From assembly GCF_030523875.1 (NCBI RefSeq), contig NZ_JAUNHR010000020.1, forward strand, positions 1-33,376: 33,376 nucleotides of DNA, given 5' to 3'. The translations under genes were made by a program, and so were the position numbers. Source of the DNA: Micrococcus sp. (GTDB taxonomy: Bacteria; Actinomycetota; Actinomycetes; Actinomycetales; Micrococcaceae). Of this stretch, positions 14,136-29,735 are shown piece by piece (the first letter of the stretch is position 1; every line of letters starts with the position of its first letter). The notes beneath the pieces were generated by a model that saw nothing but the letters and a program-made list of their open reading frames with translations, did no database searches and was not told the DNA's origin.

Positions 14136-15344
14136 TCACTCAGAGAGCAGCGCGCGGATGCGCTCCACGCCCTCCGCCAGATCGTCGTCGCCGAGGGCGT
14201 AGGACAGCCTCAGGTAGCCGGAGGGGCCGAAGGCCTCGCCCGGGACGACGGCCACCTCGGCCTGCTCGAGGATGAAGGCGGCGAGCTCGGCGGAGGTGGC
14301 CGGGACCACCCCGCCGCGGTAGGTGCGGCCCAGCGCCTCGCGCACGTCCACGTACGCGTAGAAGGCGCCCTCCGGCGTCGGGCAGGAGAAGCCGGGCACG
14401 GCGTCCATGGCGGCGACCATCGCCTTCCGGCGGCGGTCGAAGGCGGTCTTCATCTCCTCCACCGCGTCCAGGGGGCCGGCGACGGCGGCCAGCGCCGCCC
14501 GCTGGGACACGTTGGCCACGTTCGAAGTGGCGTGGGACTGCAGGTTGGTGGCGGCCTTGATCACGTCGACGGGCCCGGCCATCCACCCCACGCGCCAGCC
14601 GGTCATGGCGTAGGTCTTGGCCACGCCGTTGAGGATGACGGCCTGCTCGGCCAGCTCCGGCACGGCCTTGACGATCGAGGTGAACGGCATGCCGTCGTAG
14701 GTGAGGTGCTCGTAGATCTCGTCGGTGACCACCCAGAGGCCGTGCTCGAGGGCCCACTCGCCGATGGCGCGGGTCTCCTCCGGGGAGTACACGGCGCCGG
14801 TCGGGTTGGACGGGGAGACGAACAGCAGCACCTTGGTGCGCTCCGTGCGGGCGGCCTCGAGCTGCTCCACGCCCACCTTGTACCCGGTCTCGGGCCCCGC
14901 GAACACGTCGACGGGCGTCCCGCCGGCCAGCCGGATGGCCTCCGGGTAGGTGGTCCAGAACGGGGAGGGGACGAGCACCTCGTCCTGCGGGTCCAGGAGC
15001 GCGGCGAAGGTGTTGTAGACGGCCTGCTTGCCGCCGTTGGTCACCAGGACCTGGGCGGCCTCGAGTGACACCCCGGAGTCCCGGAGGGTCTTGGCGGCGA
15101 TCGCCTCACGCAGCTCGGGCAGGCCGGCGGCGGGGGAGTAGCGGTGGTTGCGGGGGTCGCGGGCGGCCTCGACGGCGGCCTCCACGATGTAGTCCGGGGT
15201 GGGGAAGTCGGGCTCGCCGGCCCCGAAGCCGATCACGGGCCGGCCGGCCGCCTTGAGAGCCTTGGCCTTGGCGTCGACGGCGAGGGTCGCCGAGGGGGCG
15301 ATGGCGGAGAGCCGGGCGGACACGCGGTGGGCGGGGGCAGCCAT
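14136..15344 (-). CDS. aspC: Aspartate aminotransferase (class I, subgroup I-beta)
   Basis: PLP enzyme transferring the amino group between aspartate and 2-oxoglutarate. The 402-residue protein carries the fold type I landmarks: [10 protein letters not shown] (41-50), [15 protein letters not shown] (69-83), [10 protein letters not shown] (101-110), SPSNPTG (177-183, N180), TDEIYEHL (207-214, D208 and Y211), [15 protein letters not shown] (239-253, Schiff-base K243) and the C-terminal GYLRLSYA with the carboxylate-binding arginine. This pattern is that of the Thermus/Bacillus I-beta AspATs, some of which also accept prephenate, so prephenate aminotransferase activity is possible. It lies 112 nt upstream of pfkA and diverges from the tRNA-Trp/secE operon. 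Confidence 0.92.
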   Translation of the reverse strand: MAAPAHRVSARLSAIAPSATLAVDAKAKALKAAGRPVIGFGAGEPDFPTPDYIVEAAVEAARDPRNHRYSPAAGLPELREAIAAKTLRDSGVSLEAAQVLVTNGGKQAVYNTFAALLDPQDEVLVPSPFWTTYPEAIRLAGGTPVDVFAGPETGYKVGVEQLEAARTERTKVLLFVSPSNPTGAVYSPEETRAIGEWALEHGLWVVTDEIYEHLTYDGMPFTSIVKAVPELAEQAVILNGVAKTYAMTGWRVGWMAGPVDVIKAATNLQSHATSNVANVSQRAALAAVAGPLDAVEEMKTAFDRRRKAMVAAMDAVPGFSCPTPEGAFYAYVDVREALGRTYRGGVVPATSAELAAFILEQAEVAVVPGEAFGPSGYLRLSYALGDDDLAEGVERIRALLSE

Positions 15345-15374
15345 GGGGACCTACTTCGTCAGGGGGGCGGACTG

Positions 15375-15410
15375 GCGCGCGGGCGGCGGACGCCCGCGCG
15401 CTCCAGCCTA
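15375..15410 (-). promoter_or_regulatory. Promoter and leader hairpin of aspC
   Basis: TAGGCT on the minus strand (15405-15410) is a plausible -10, giving a leader of about 55 nt. The leader opens with a perfect 11-bp stem (15375-15385 paired with 15391-15401, 5-nt loop), leaving about 30 nt to the start codon. Confidence 0.4.
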
Positions 15411-15484
15411 CTGAGCGGGGACGGGGCGGACGACTGCCCGGCGTCGCCGTGACGGGCGGCCCTGCGGCGGGCACGGAGCCGTGT

Positions 15485-15514
15485 TCGACATCGGCGGCGG
15501 GGATGCCGTATCCT
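15485..15514 (+). promoter_or_regulatory. Promoter of trpT (and perhaps secE-nusG)
   Basis: TCGACA (15485-15490, five of six matches to TTGACA), 18-bp spacer and TATCCT (15509-15514). The transcript would begin about 50 nt before the tRNA. No other promoter is evident before secE, so the tRNA and secE-nusG may be cotranscribed. Confidence 0.65.
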
Positions 15515-15573
15515 GGATCCTCGGTACCGCGGGATCGGTCCCGGGCGCGTCCCGGACGGATCGGCGGACACCT

Positions 15574-15646
15574 AGGGTAGTGGCGCAATTGGTAGCGCAG
15601 CGGTCTCCAAAACCGCAGGTTGCAGGTTCGAGTCCTGTCTGCCCTG
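15574..15646 (+). tRNA. trpT: tRNA-Trp (CCA)
   Basis: A full cloverleaf can be drawn. The acceptor stem AGGGTAG (15574-15580) pairs with CTGCCCT (15639-15645) with one G-U; G15646 is the discriminator. The D-arm GCGC...GCGC runs from 15583. The anticodon stem GCGGT/ACCGC encloses the loop CTCCAAA with anticodon CCA at 15607-15609. The T-arm is GCAGG-TTCGAGT-CCTGT. The terminal CCA is not encoded. A tRNA-Trp just upstream of secE-nusG is a common actinobacterial arrangement. Confidence 0.97.
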
Positions 15647-15718
15647 CTCGGTGCCGGACCTGTCGGGTCCGGCACTGGACGTGCAGAGCGTTCCGGCGAT
15701 CCGATCGAGTGAGGCCAC

Positions 15719-15979
15719 GTGACTGAGATGGCGGCGAGCCACGGGAGCTCGACTCCTGAGCCCGAGTCCCAGCGGCGTGGACCGTTCGGTCGGATCGTGC
15801 TGTTCCTGCGCCAGGTGATCGACGAGCTCCGCAAGGTGGTCACGCCCACCAGCGAGGAGCTGATCCGCATGACCGGCGTCGTACTCGCCTTCGTGACCGT
15901 CATGATCCTCCTGGTCATGGGTCTGGACTGGGTGTTCGGCACCCTCGCCGGCCTGCTGTTCGGCGCGGGTCCGGCCTGA
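15719..15979 (+). CDS. secE: Preprotein translocase subunit SecE
   Basis: An 86-residue small subunit of the SecYEG channel in the cytoplasmic membrane. An amphipathic helix with the SecE signature [24 protein letters not shown] (about 29-52) is followed by one transmembrane helix (about 53-76, [21 protein letters not shown]). Actinobacterial SecE has this one-helix form. GTG at 15719 gives the 86-residue product with GAGTGAGG upstream; the ATG three codons later is an alternative. It follows the tRNA by 72 nt and precedes nusG by 89 nt, the conserved order. Confidence 0.95.
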   Translation: MTEMAASHGSSTPEPESQRRGPFGRIVLFLRQVIDELRKVVTPTSEELIRMTGVVLAFVTVMILLVMGLDWVFGTLAGLLFGAGPA

Positions 15980-16068
15980 GCGGCCCGGCCGGCGGGAGCG
16001 GCGGCGCCGCACGTCCCCATCGGCCCGCCCCGGGCCGTCCGCACCCCGTCAGCAGAAAGCAGGAAGTC

Positions 16069-16902
16069 GTGTCCGAGCAGGAACTGGATCGTCAGGACGT
16101 CGAGGAGTCGGCTGACACCACCACCGTGCAGGAGGCCGACCTCGCCATCGCCGAGGGTCACACCGAGGCCGTGACGGCCGAGGACGCGGAGGAGCGCCTC
16201 GAGGAGGCCCTCGCCGACGCCGTGCAGGACGAGGACGCCCCGGCCGCTGAGGAGGCCGCCGCCGTCGACGCCGGCGAGGAGCTGCGCACCCGTCTGCGCC
16301 GCCAGCCCGGCGACTGGTACGTGGTCCACACCTACGCCGGCTACGAGAAGCGCGTGAAGACCAACCTCGAGGCCCGCATCCAGACCCAGGACATGGAGGA
16401 CGCGATCTACGAGATCGAGGTCCCCATGGAGGAGGTCGTGGAGATCAAGAACACCACGCGCAAGATCGTCAGCCGCGTCCGCATCCCCGGCTACGTGCTC
16501 GTGCGCATGGACCTCGACGACGCCTCGTGGGGCGTCGTGCGCCACACCTCCGGCGTCACCGGCTTCGTGGGCAACGACGCCCACCACCCGCAGCCGCTCA
16601 CGCTCGACGAGGTCTACGACATGCTCGCCCCGTCCGTGATCCAGCAGGCCGCCCGCGAGGCGGAGAAGGCCGGTCTGGCCCCGCAGGCCACCGCCGAGTC
16701 CGGTGCGGCGTCCGCCCCGGCCATCCACGTGGACTTCGAGGTCGGCGAGTCCGTCACGGTCAACGACGGCCCGTTCGAGACGCTCCCCGCCACGATCTCC
16801 GAGATCAAGCCGGAGGCCCAGCAGCTGGTGGTGCTCGTCTCGATCTTCGAGCGCGAGACCCCCGTGACCCTGTCCTTCAACCAGGTGACCAAGGTCATCT
16901 GA
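16069..16902 (+). CDS. nusG: Transcription antitermination/pausing factor NusG
   Basis: A 277-residue NusG that binds the RNA polymerase clamp and couples transcription to Rho or the ribosome. The first 75 residues or so are a very acidic, disordered extension typical of actinobacteria. The NGN domain (about 82-190) contains [20 protein letters not shown] and [20 protein letters not shown]; a linker rich in Ala and Glu follows. The C-terminal KOW domain (about 222-277) begins [21 protein letters not shown]. The start is GTG at 16069, with AGGAAG just upstream (16061-16066). It leads directly towards rplK. Confidence 0.97.
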   Translation: MSEQELDRQDVEESADTTTVQEADLAIAEGHTEAVTAEDAEERLEEALADAVQDEDAPAAEEAAAVDAGEELRTRLRRQPGDWYVVHTYAGYEKRVKTNLEARIQTQDMEDAIYEIEVPMEEVVEIKNTTRKIVSRVRIPGYVLVRMDLDDASWGVVRHTSGVTGFVGNDAHHPQPLTLDEVYDMLAPSVIQQAAREAEKAGLAPQATAESGAASAPAIHVDFEVGESVTVNDGPFETLPATISEIKPEAQQLVVLVSIFERETPVTLSFNQVTKVI

Positions 16903-16920
16903 GGACGCCCAGTCTTCCGC

Positions 16921-16977
16921 CTCCCGCCGGCCGCCTGCCGGCAGGGGAGCGGTCCCGGCCGCCGCGCCACGGCGGCC
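16921..16977 (+). other. Two hairpins in the nusG-rplK gap
   Basis: A stem with CTCCCGCCGGC pairing, through a one-base bulge, with GCCGGCAGGGGAG (16921-16949), and a second with GGCCGCC/GGCGGCC arms and a 7-nt loop (16957-16977). They fill most of the 131-nt gap before rplK. L1 represses the rplK-rplA message in other bacteria by binding its leader, so one stem may be that site, or they may attenuate readthrough from nusG. No T-run is present. Confidence 0.4.
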
Positions 16978-17033
16978 ACCGCCCCCGGTGCGCTCCTGCG
17001 CCGCGGGTCCCCCAGTGAGAGAAGGATCCACCC

Positions 17034-17465
17034 ATGGCTCCCAAGAAGAAGGTCGCCGGTCTGATCAAGCTTCAGATCCAGGCCGGCGCGGCCAACCCGG
17101 CCCCGCCCATCGGCCCGGCCCTCGGCCAGCACGGCGTGAACATCATGGAGTTCTGCAAGGCCTACAACGCCGCCACCGAGTCGCAGCGCGGCAACGTGAT
17201 CCCGGTCGAGATCACCGTGTACGAGGACCGCTCGTTCACGTTCATCACCAAGACCCCGCCGGCCGTCGAGCTCATCAAGAAGGCCGCCGGCGTCCAGAAG
17301 GGCTCCGCCACCCCGCACACCGCCAAGGTCGGCTCCCTGACCCAGGCCCAGTGCGAGGAGATCGCGCAGTCCAAGATGGAGGACCTGAACGCCAACGACG
17401 TGAAGGCCGCTGCGAAGATCATCGCCGGCACCGCCCGCTCCATGGGCATCACCGTCGAGGGCTGA
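17034..17465 (+). CDS. rplK: 50S ribosomal protein L11
   Basis: A 143-residue protein of the GTPase-associated centre, binding 23S rRNA helices 43/44 with L10-L12. The N-terminal domain opens [29 protein letters not shown] with the conserved prolines targeted by thiostrepton-type drugs. [20 protein letters not shown] and the rRNA-binding C-terminal domain ending [12 protein letters not shown] follow. It has the usual length. The ATG has GAGAAGGA upstream. It forms a pair with rplA 78 nt downstream. Confidence 0.98.
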
Positions 17466-17543
17466 CGCCCACCCCCACCCCCTTCCAGTGGCAGGGCCGA
17501 GCGCGGCCCGAGAGACCACGACTGCACAAGGAGAACAGAGCAG

Positions 17544-18251
17544 ATGGCACAGCGCAGCAAGGCATACAAGGCGGCCAAGGCCGCGATCGGGGACACGCTG
17601 TACTCCCCGTCCGAGGCGATCACCCTCGCCAAGGAGACCAACCCCTCGAAGACCGACGCCACCGTGGAGGTCGCCCTCCGCCTGTCGGTCGACCCCCGCA
17701 AGGCCGACCAGATGGTGCGCGGCTCCGTGAGCCTGCCCCACGGCACCGGCAAGACCGCCCGCGTGGTCGTGTTCGCCACCGGTGAGCGCGCCGAGGCCGC
17801 CCGCGCGGCCGGCGCCGACGTGGTGGGCGACGACGACCTGATCGCGAAGATCTCGGAGGGCTGGGTGGACTTCGACGCCGCCGTGGCCTCCCCGGAGCTC
17901 ATGGGCAAGGTCGGCCGGCTGGGCAAGGTGCTCGGCCCCCGCAACCTGATGCCGAACCCCAAGACCGGTACCGTGACCCCGGACGTGGCCAAGGCCGTGG
18001 CCGACATCAAGGGCGGCAAGATCGACTTCCGCGTCGACAAGCACTCCAACCTGCACTTCATCATCGGCAAGACCTCCTTCGAGGCCAAGCAGCTGATCGA
18101 GAACTACGCCGCCGCGCTGGAGGAGGTGCTTCGTCTGAAGCCTGCCTCCTCCAAGGGCCGCTACATCTCCAAGGCCACCGTGGCCACCACCTTCGGCCCG
18201 GGCGTCTCCATGGACCCCAACGCCGTGGCCCCCAAGGGCGACGAGGCCTGA
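17544..18251 (+). CDS. rplA: 50S ribosomal protein L1
   Basis: A 235-residue protein of the L1 stalk, which moves deacylated tRNA out of the E site and in many bacteria represses its own operon. Landmarks are the N-terminal [33 protein letters not shown], the RNA-contacting [23 protein letters not shown] segment and [21 protein letters not shown] near the end. The start ATG is preceded by AAGGAG (10-nt spacing). It is the last gene before a very strong terminator, so rplKA and rplJL look like separate units. Confidence 0.98.
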   Translation: MAQRSKAYKAAKAAIGDTLYSPSEAITLAKETNPSKTDATVEVALRLSVDPRKADQMVRGSVSLPHGTGKTARVVVFATGERAEAARAAGADVVGDDDLIAKISEGWVDFDAAVASPELMGKVGRLGKVLGPRNLMPNPKTGTVTPDVAKAVADIKGGKIDFRVDKHSNLHFIIGKTSFEAKQLIENYAAALEEVLRLKPASSKGRYISKATVATTFGPGVSMDPNAVAPKGDEA

Positions 18252-18282
18252 GCCCCGTCTGAGCCCGCGGTCGCCTGACCGT

Positions 18283-18329
18283 CGACGACGGCCGGTCGCC
18301 TCCCGCACGGGAGGGGCCGGCCGTCGTCG
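18283..18329 (+). terminator. Nested-stem terminator after rplA
   Basis: An outer stem of 13 bp (CGACGACGGCCGG with CCGGCCGTCGTCG) encloses a second perfect 7-bp stem (CCTCCCG/CGGGAGG). There is no T-run, as is common in high-GC actinomycetes. It lies 32 nt after the rplA stop and just before the rplJ promoter. Confidence 0.75.
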
Positions 18330-18332
18330 CGG

Positions 18333-18362
18333 TTGCGGGAGCAGCCGGGGGGAGGGTATGCT
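18333..18362 (+). promoter_or_regulatory. Promoter of rplJ-rplL
   Basis: TTGCGG (18333-18338), 18-bp spacer and TATGCT (18357-18362). It starts directly after the rplA terminator and gives a leader of about 210 nt before rplJ. Confidence 0.6.
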
Positions 18363-18368
18363 GGGCGG

Positions 18369-18581
18369 ACCGAAGACCGCCGGTCGCGGTGATCCATGCC
18401 CTCGGGCCCGGACCATCGCCGAAGGCCCTCCCGACGGAGGCGGCCCGCGCAGGTGATGCTGAGCCCCCATGCGGCCGACCTCCTCTGGACGGCCATGTCA
18501 TGTCGCGCCCCGTGCACCTGCACGGGGCGTTTCTCTTTCCCGTGGGTCGGGCGGTCCCCCCGAACCACCGAGAGGAGTGCC
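18369..18581 (+). promoter_or_regulatory. rplJ leader (L10-leader type)
   Basis: The 330-nt gap between rplA and rplJ holds no gene; after the terminator and promoter it is a leader of about 213 nt. The position, length and terminal attenuator (18506-18538) match the ribosomal protein L10 leader, in which the L10(L12)4 complex binds a kink-turn in the mRNA and favours termination. I can see the attenuator but cannot confirm the kink-turn by eye. AGAGGAG precedes the rplJ ATG. Confidence 0.65.
18506..18538 (+). terminator. Attenuator hairpin in the rplJ leader
   Basis: Perfect 11-bp arms (CGCCCCGTGCA and TGCACGGGGCG) are followed at once by TTTCTCTTT. It is the only hairpin in the window with a real T-rich tail. 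It lies 43 nt upstream of the rplJ start codon. Confidence 0.85.
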
Positions 18582-19103
18582 ATGGCGACGTCCGCGAAGG
18601 AGTCGGCGGTGGCCGAGCTGGCGGACCTGTTCCGCAGCTCGAGCGCCGCTGTTCTGACGGAATACCGTGGCCTGACGGTGTCCGAGCTCAAGCAGCTCCG
18701 TGACTCCCTCCGTCAGGATGCGACCTACGCTGTGGCGAAGAACACGCTCGCCGAGATCGCCGCGAAGGACGCCGGCGTGGAGGGCCTCGAGGCCCACCTC
18801 GCCGGTCCCACCGCGATCGCGTTCGTGACCGGTGACCCGGTCAGCGTCGCGAAGGCGCTGCGTGACTTCGCCAAGGACCACGACAAGCTCGTGCTCAAGG
18901 GCGGCTACATGGATGGCCAGCCCCTGGACGAGGCCGGCATCAAGCAGCTCGCGGACCTCGAGTCCCGCGAGGTGCTGCTGGCCAAGTTCGCCGGCGCGAT
19001 GAAGGGCAGCATGTCCAAGGCCGCCGCCCTGTTCCAGGCCCCGCTGTCCAAGACCGCCCGCACGGTCGAGGCCCTCCGGGCCCAGCAGGACCAGGCTGCC
19101 TGA
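18582..19103 (+). CDS. rplJ: 50S ribosomal protein L10
   Basis: A 173-residue base of the L12 stalk. The N-terminal rRNA/L11-binding domain has [36 protein letters not shown] and the conserved [15 protein letters not shown]; the C-terminal helix (about 150-173, [17 protein letters not shown]) carries the L12 dimers. The start ATG at 18582 follows AGAGGAG by 6 nt; the frame is open upstream, but that part is the leader. In this operon L10 is the expected autogenous regulator. rplL follows after 60 nt. Confidence 0.97.
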   Translation: MATSAKESAVAELADLFRSSSAAVLTEYRGLTVSELKQLRDSLRQDATYAVAKNTLAEIAAKDAGVEGLEAHLAGPTAIAFVTGDPVSVAKALRDFAKDHDKLVLKGGYMDGQPLDEAGIKQLADLESREVLLAKFAGAMKGSMSKAAALFQAPLSKTARTVEALRAQQDQAA

Positions 19104-19163
19104 CGCAGCTACCGGGCTGCCCGGCCCACCACTCACCCACGTACGACACGTAAAGGAGCCATC

Positions 19164-19550
19164 ATGGCCAAGCTGACCACCGAAGAGCTGCTCGCCGCGT
19201 TCGAGGAGCTGACCCTCATCGAGCTGTCCGAGTTCATCAAGGCGTTCGAGGAGAAGTTCGACGTCACCGCCGCCGCCCCCGTGGCGATGGCCGCTGCCGG
19301 CGCCCCCGCCGGCGGTGCTGCCGAGGCCGCCGAGGAGAAGGACGAGTTCGACGTCATCCTCGAGGCCGCTGGCGACAAGAAGATCGGCGTCATCAAGGAG
19401 GTGCGCGCCCTGACCTCCCTCGGTCTGAAGGAGGCCAAGGACCTCGTCGACGGCGCCCCCAAGCCGGTCCTCGAGGGCGTCAACAAGGAGACCGCCGAGA
19501 AGGCCAAGGAGCAGCTCGAGGGCGCCGGCGCGACCATCACCCTGAAGTGA
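19164..19550 (+). CDS. rplL: 50S ribosomal protein L7/L12
   Basis: A 128-residue stalk protein that recruits translation GTPases such as EF-G and EF-Tu. The N-terminal dimerisation domain (about 1-35, [31 protein letters not shown]) is followed by an Ala/Gly-rich hinge (about 36-55) and the C-terminal domain with [42 protein letters not shown], all canonical. AAGGAG lies 6 nt before the ATG. The operon ends at the hairpin 28 nt after the stop. Confidence 0.98.
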   Translation: MAKLTTEELLAAFEELTLIELSEFIKAFEEKFDVTAAAPVAMAAAGAPAGGAAEAAEEKDEFDVILEAAGDKKIGVIKEVRALTSLGLKEAKDLVDGAPKPVLEGVNKETAEKAKEQLEGAGATITLK

Positions 19551-19578
19551 TGCGCGCGGCCTGAGCCGCACCCTTCGT

Positions 19579-19618
19579 CCACGACCCCCGTCCCGCCTCG
19601 GCGGCACGGGGGTCGTGG
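19579..19618 (+). terminator. Terminator after rplL
   Basis: Perfect 13-bp arms (CCACGACCCCCGT at 19579-19591 and its complement at 19606-19618) around a loop that itself can pair (CCGCC/GGCGG). No T-run follows. It separates rplJL from the acyltransferase gene. Confidence 0.8.
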
Positions 19619-19652
19619 CACGTCCGCCCGCCCCCAGCCAGGAAGGTCCGTG

Positions 19653-20837
19653 ATGTCCTCCGCCGAGCGCCTCCCCTCCGCCTCGCCGCGCTCCGCCGGC
19701 CGCCTGCAGGCCCTCGACGCCACCCGGCTGGCGGCGGCCCTGGCCGTGATGCTGTACCACTGGACCGCCTGGCACCACCGGGAGTGGGGCGGCGGGGACA
19801 CGGTAGCCCTGGAGGTGTGGCCGGTGCTCGGCCGGCTGTCGAGCCTCGGCTCCCTGGGCGTCCAGCTGTTCTTCATGGTGTCCGGGCTCGTCATCCTGCT
19901 CTCGGCGCTGGGACGCAGCCCCGCCCGCTACCTCGGCTCCCGCGTGGGCCGCCTCTACCCCGCGTACTGGGTCGCGGTGCTGCTGGCGGGCCTCCTCCTG
20001 TTCGTGATCTGGCCCGAGGCGGGGGAGGGGCGCAGCCCCGTGCAGATCCTCACCAACCTCACGATGCTCCAGGGTGGACTCGGGGGAGGGCAGCCCCACC
20101 TGGACGGGGTCTACTGGACCCTCTGGATCGAGGTGAAGTTCTACGCCACGGTCCTCGTGCTGCTGCTGCTGGGGTGGACCACGCCCGACCGGCTGCTCGC
20201 CTTCGCCGTCCTCTGGCCCGTCCTCGGCACCGCGCTCTGGTGGGCGGCCCGGGGGCATGCCCAGGCGGCGACGGCCGTCTCGACCTGGCTCTTCCCGGAG
20301 TACTCGGCGCTGTTCGCCGTCGGCATCGCGCTGTTCCTGGTCCATCGGCACGGGGGCACTCCGGCGCGGTGGGCCACGGTGGCCGTGACCGCCGCGCTGG
20401 CCGTCGGCTGGAGCACGCGGATCCAGGTGCGGGAGACCCTCGGCACCACGGGCCTGGCGGTGCCCACGTGGGCGGTGGCCGGCGTGGTGACGGCGATGGT
20501 GGCCTGGGTGGCGTTCGCCACCGTGGGCCCGGCGGCCGGATGGCGGGTGCCCGGCGCGGCCACGGCCGGCGCCCTGACCTACCCCCTGTACCTCCACCAC
20601 CAGCTGTGGGGCTGGTGGCTCATCGGACGGCTGACGCCCGTGCTCGGACCCCGGCCCACCCTGGCGGTGGCGCTCGTGGTGGTGCTCGGGTGGTCATGGG
20701 TGGTGCACCGGTGGGTGGAGCGCCCGCTGGGGCCGCGCCTGCGCGACGGCGCCACGCGCCTGTTCGAACGGGTGCCCGGACTGGGGGAGGAGCCGGCGCG
20801 GCCCGGGGGCCCGGACGCCGCGGTCCGCCCCGCCTGA
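19653..20837 (+). CDS. Acyltransferase 3 family membrane protein (OafA/YrhL-like)
   Basis: A 394-residue polytopic membrane protein of the acyltransferase 3 family, which moves acyl groups, often acetyl, onto extracytoplasmic sugars, peptidoglycan or lipids. The family motifs are clear: RLQALDATRLAAALAVMLYHW (17-37, catalytic-type H36), GVQLFFMVSGLVI, the RVGRLYPAYW motif and VYWTLWIEVKFY. About ten hydrophobic segments follow, ending in LGWSWVVHRWVERPL. There is no C-terminal SGNH domain. AGGAAGG (19640-19646) is 6 nt before the ATG and only 3 nt before an in-frame GTG at 19650, so I prefer the ATG. It lies between rplL and rpoB without obvious relation to either; the acceptor is unknown. 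Confidence 0.88.
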   Translation: MSSAERLPSASPRSAGRLQALDATRLAAALAVMLYHWTAWHHREWGGGDTVALEVWPVLGRLSSLGSLGVQLFFMVSGLVILLSALGRSPARYLGSRVGRLYPAYWVAVLLAGLLLFVIWPEAGEGRSPVQILTNLTMLQGGLGGGQPHLDGVYWTLWIEVKFYATVLVLLLLGWTTPDRLLAFAVLWPVLGTALWWAARGHAQAATAVSTWLFPEYSALFAVGIALFLVHRHGGTPARWATVAVTAALAVGWSTRIQVRETLGTTGLAVPTWAVAGVVTAMVAWVAFATVGPAAGWRVPGAATAGALTYPLYLHHQLWGWWLIGRLTPVLGPRPTLAVALVVVLGWSWVVHRWVERPLGPRLRDGATRLFERVPGLGEEPARPGGPDAAVRPA

Positions 20838-20846
20838 CGGGGCCGG

Positions 20847-20875
20847 TGGACACAGGCTGAGGCCCGGGTTAGGAT
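20847..20875 (+). promoter_or_regulatory. rpoB promoter
   Basis: TGGACA (20847-20852), a 17-bp spacer and TAGGAT (20870-20875). This is the closest match to the housekeeping sigma consensus in the window. Transcription would start near 20882, about 143 nt before rpoB. Confidence 0.8.
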
Positions 20876-20881
20876 GACTCT

Positions 20882-21024
20882 TTGCACCTCCCCTGTCCCA
20901 GCGTGCCCGGAAACGGGTGCTGCGGGAGGGATCGCGCGGCCTTCATATAGCGGTGGGCCCGGTCCCATGCCCATGCAGCGGGGGAGGCTGACCGGAACCC
21001 TGCAGTCCTGTGGAAGGATCCTAC
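20882..21024 (+). promoter_or_regulatory. rpoB 5' leader with a GNRA-capped stem
   Basis: About 140 nt without a gene. Near its 5' end a stem of about seven pairs including wobbles (20903-20920) is capped by a GAAA tetraloop between CCCG and CGGG. The rest is GC-rich with several weak pairings. GGAAGG (21012-21017) is the rpoB ribosome-binding site. Regulation of rpoBC by this leader is possible but not shown. Confidence 0.4.
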
Positions 21025-24531
<3,507 letters not shown>

Positions 24532-24590
24532 TCCTCCCCCCTCCCACAGACGTCCTCTGAGAACCACGGAACCAAGGAGTTCACCGGAGC

Positions 24591-28488
<3,898 letters not shown>

Positions 28489-28514
<26 letters not shown>

Positions 28515-29676
28515 AGGCGTGCGCCAGGGCCTTGTGGAGGGGGAAGTCCCACTCGCCGTGGGTCTGGACGATGTCCGCCCCCTGCGTGGTCTTGAACTCG
28601 GTCAGGCCGGTGATCCGGTCCTCGCTGTCCACGGACCCCGGGACCCCGCCCAGGTCCAGCCAGTGGCAGCCCTGGTCGATGCCCGCCTTGATCTGCTCGA
28701 ACTCCAGCAGACGCGGGGCGTCGCGCTTCCGCTCCCGCTGGGAGGAGGCGGAGTACGGCCGCCAGCACACGTGGCCCTGCTGGACGTGGAACGCGGCGGC
28801 CACGGGGTCGCCCTCGAACTCGGCGAGGTAGAGGGTGACGTCGGCCAGCTCGGAGCCGCCGAGCTCGGCCATCACACGCGCGAAGTACTCCTTCGGACGC
28901 CCGGTGAAGCGGTCCCGCTCGGCGGTCTCGTCCTGCAGGGCCTCCCACTCCTCGAGGCGCTCGGGCCCGCCGACGACGACGTCCAGGTCGTTGCGCAGGG
29001 AGCGCCGCGTGCGCTTGCGGCTGGAGCCGCTCATGCGGGCGAGCACGCCCTCGGCGTCGAGCCCCTCGAGGGGGATGCGGGCCTGGAACATCGGCTGGCC
29101 GGCCGAGAAGCCCGGCAGCACCTCGGGCGCCCGCCAGCCGGCCTCGGCCAGGCGACGCTGGACGTCCAGGGCGTCCTCGTCCACCTCGCCCGGCAGGTCG
29201 GTGAGCATCCGGTGCTGCGGGTCGGGCAGGGCCTTGCGGACCGTGTCCGCGTCCCACCGGCGCACGACGCCGGGCGGGGCTGCGCGCACCAGGAACGCGC
29301 CCTGGCCGTGCAGCTCGGCGACGAGCGCGGAGAGGGCGGCGACCAGGTCGACGCCCTCGTCCAGCACCGGGCCCTCGGCGATGTACGCGAGGAAGGCGCG
29401 GCCGAGCACGGGCGTGCGCGCGGGGACGGGAAGGCGGCGGCCCAGCACCAGCGCGGCGCCGACGAGGCGACCGTCCTGCTCGAGGCCGAGCGACTGGGCG
29501 GACCAGTCGGTCTTGACCCGCGCCCACGCGGGGTTCTGCAGGAAGGAGGCGCCCGGGTGGCGGCGCAGGACCTCGACGTGCTCGGCCTCCGTGATCGGAC
29601 GGACCGTCACGGGGGAGGCGCTCCCGGAGGGGCGGTCGGCGGACAGGGTCGCGGCGTCGGGGGAGGTGTCAGTCAC
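28489..29676 (-). CDS. FemABX-family aminoacyltransferase (peptidoglycan bridge/lipid II)
   Basis: A 395-residue protein of the FemABX family, whose members use aminoacyl-tRNA to add amino acids to the lysine side chain of lipid II. Two GNAT-like halves can be seen. The first runs from [22 protein letters not shown] to [14 protein letters not shown]. The second includes [86 protein letters not shown] and [24 protein letters not shown], a family hallmark ending. The tRNA-binding coiled-coil arm of staphylococcal FemA seems absent. GTG at 29676 is preferred: the upstream frame crosses the rpsL promoter, and TAGAGT lies 7 nt before the GTG. The amino acid and acceptor are not evident. Confidence 0.88.
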
Positions 29677-29689
29677 GGCGCCCACTCTA
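29677..29689 (-). promoter_or_regulatory. Putative leaderless -10 for the FemABX gene
   Basis: Minus-strand TAGAGT (29684-29689), seven bases and GTG, with no Shine-Dalgarno. It lies only 35 bp from the divergent rpsL -10, so polymerases at the two promoters would compete. Confidence 0.5.
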
Positions 29690-29720
29690 CGCCGTGGTCC
29701 CCAGGCGGACTGGGGGCGTG

Positions 29721-29729
29721 TGGTACGCT
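29721..29729 (+). promoter_or_regulatory. rpsL promoter (extended -10)
   Basis: TGG followed by TACGCT (29724-29729) forms an extended -10 element. The -35 region is not recognisable. The transcript would start near 29736 and carry a leader of about 195 nt. Confidence 0.55.
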
Positions 29730-29735
29730 GGGCGG

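Noticed and set aside
21010-21024. rpoB start at GTG 21010
   Set aside because: The GGAAGG site lies downstream of it and fits GTG 21025, which gives the expected N-terminus.
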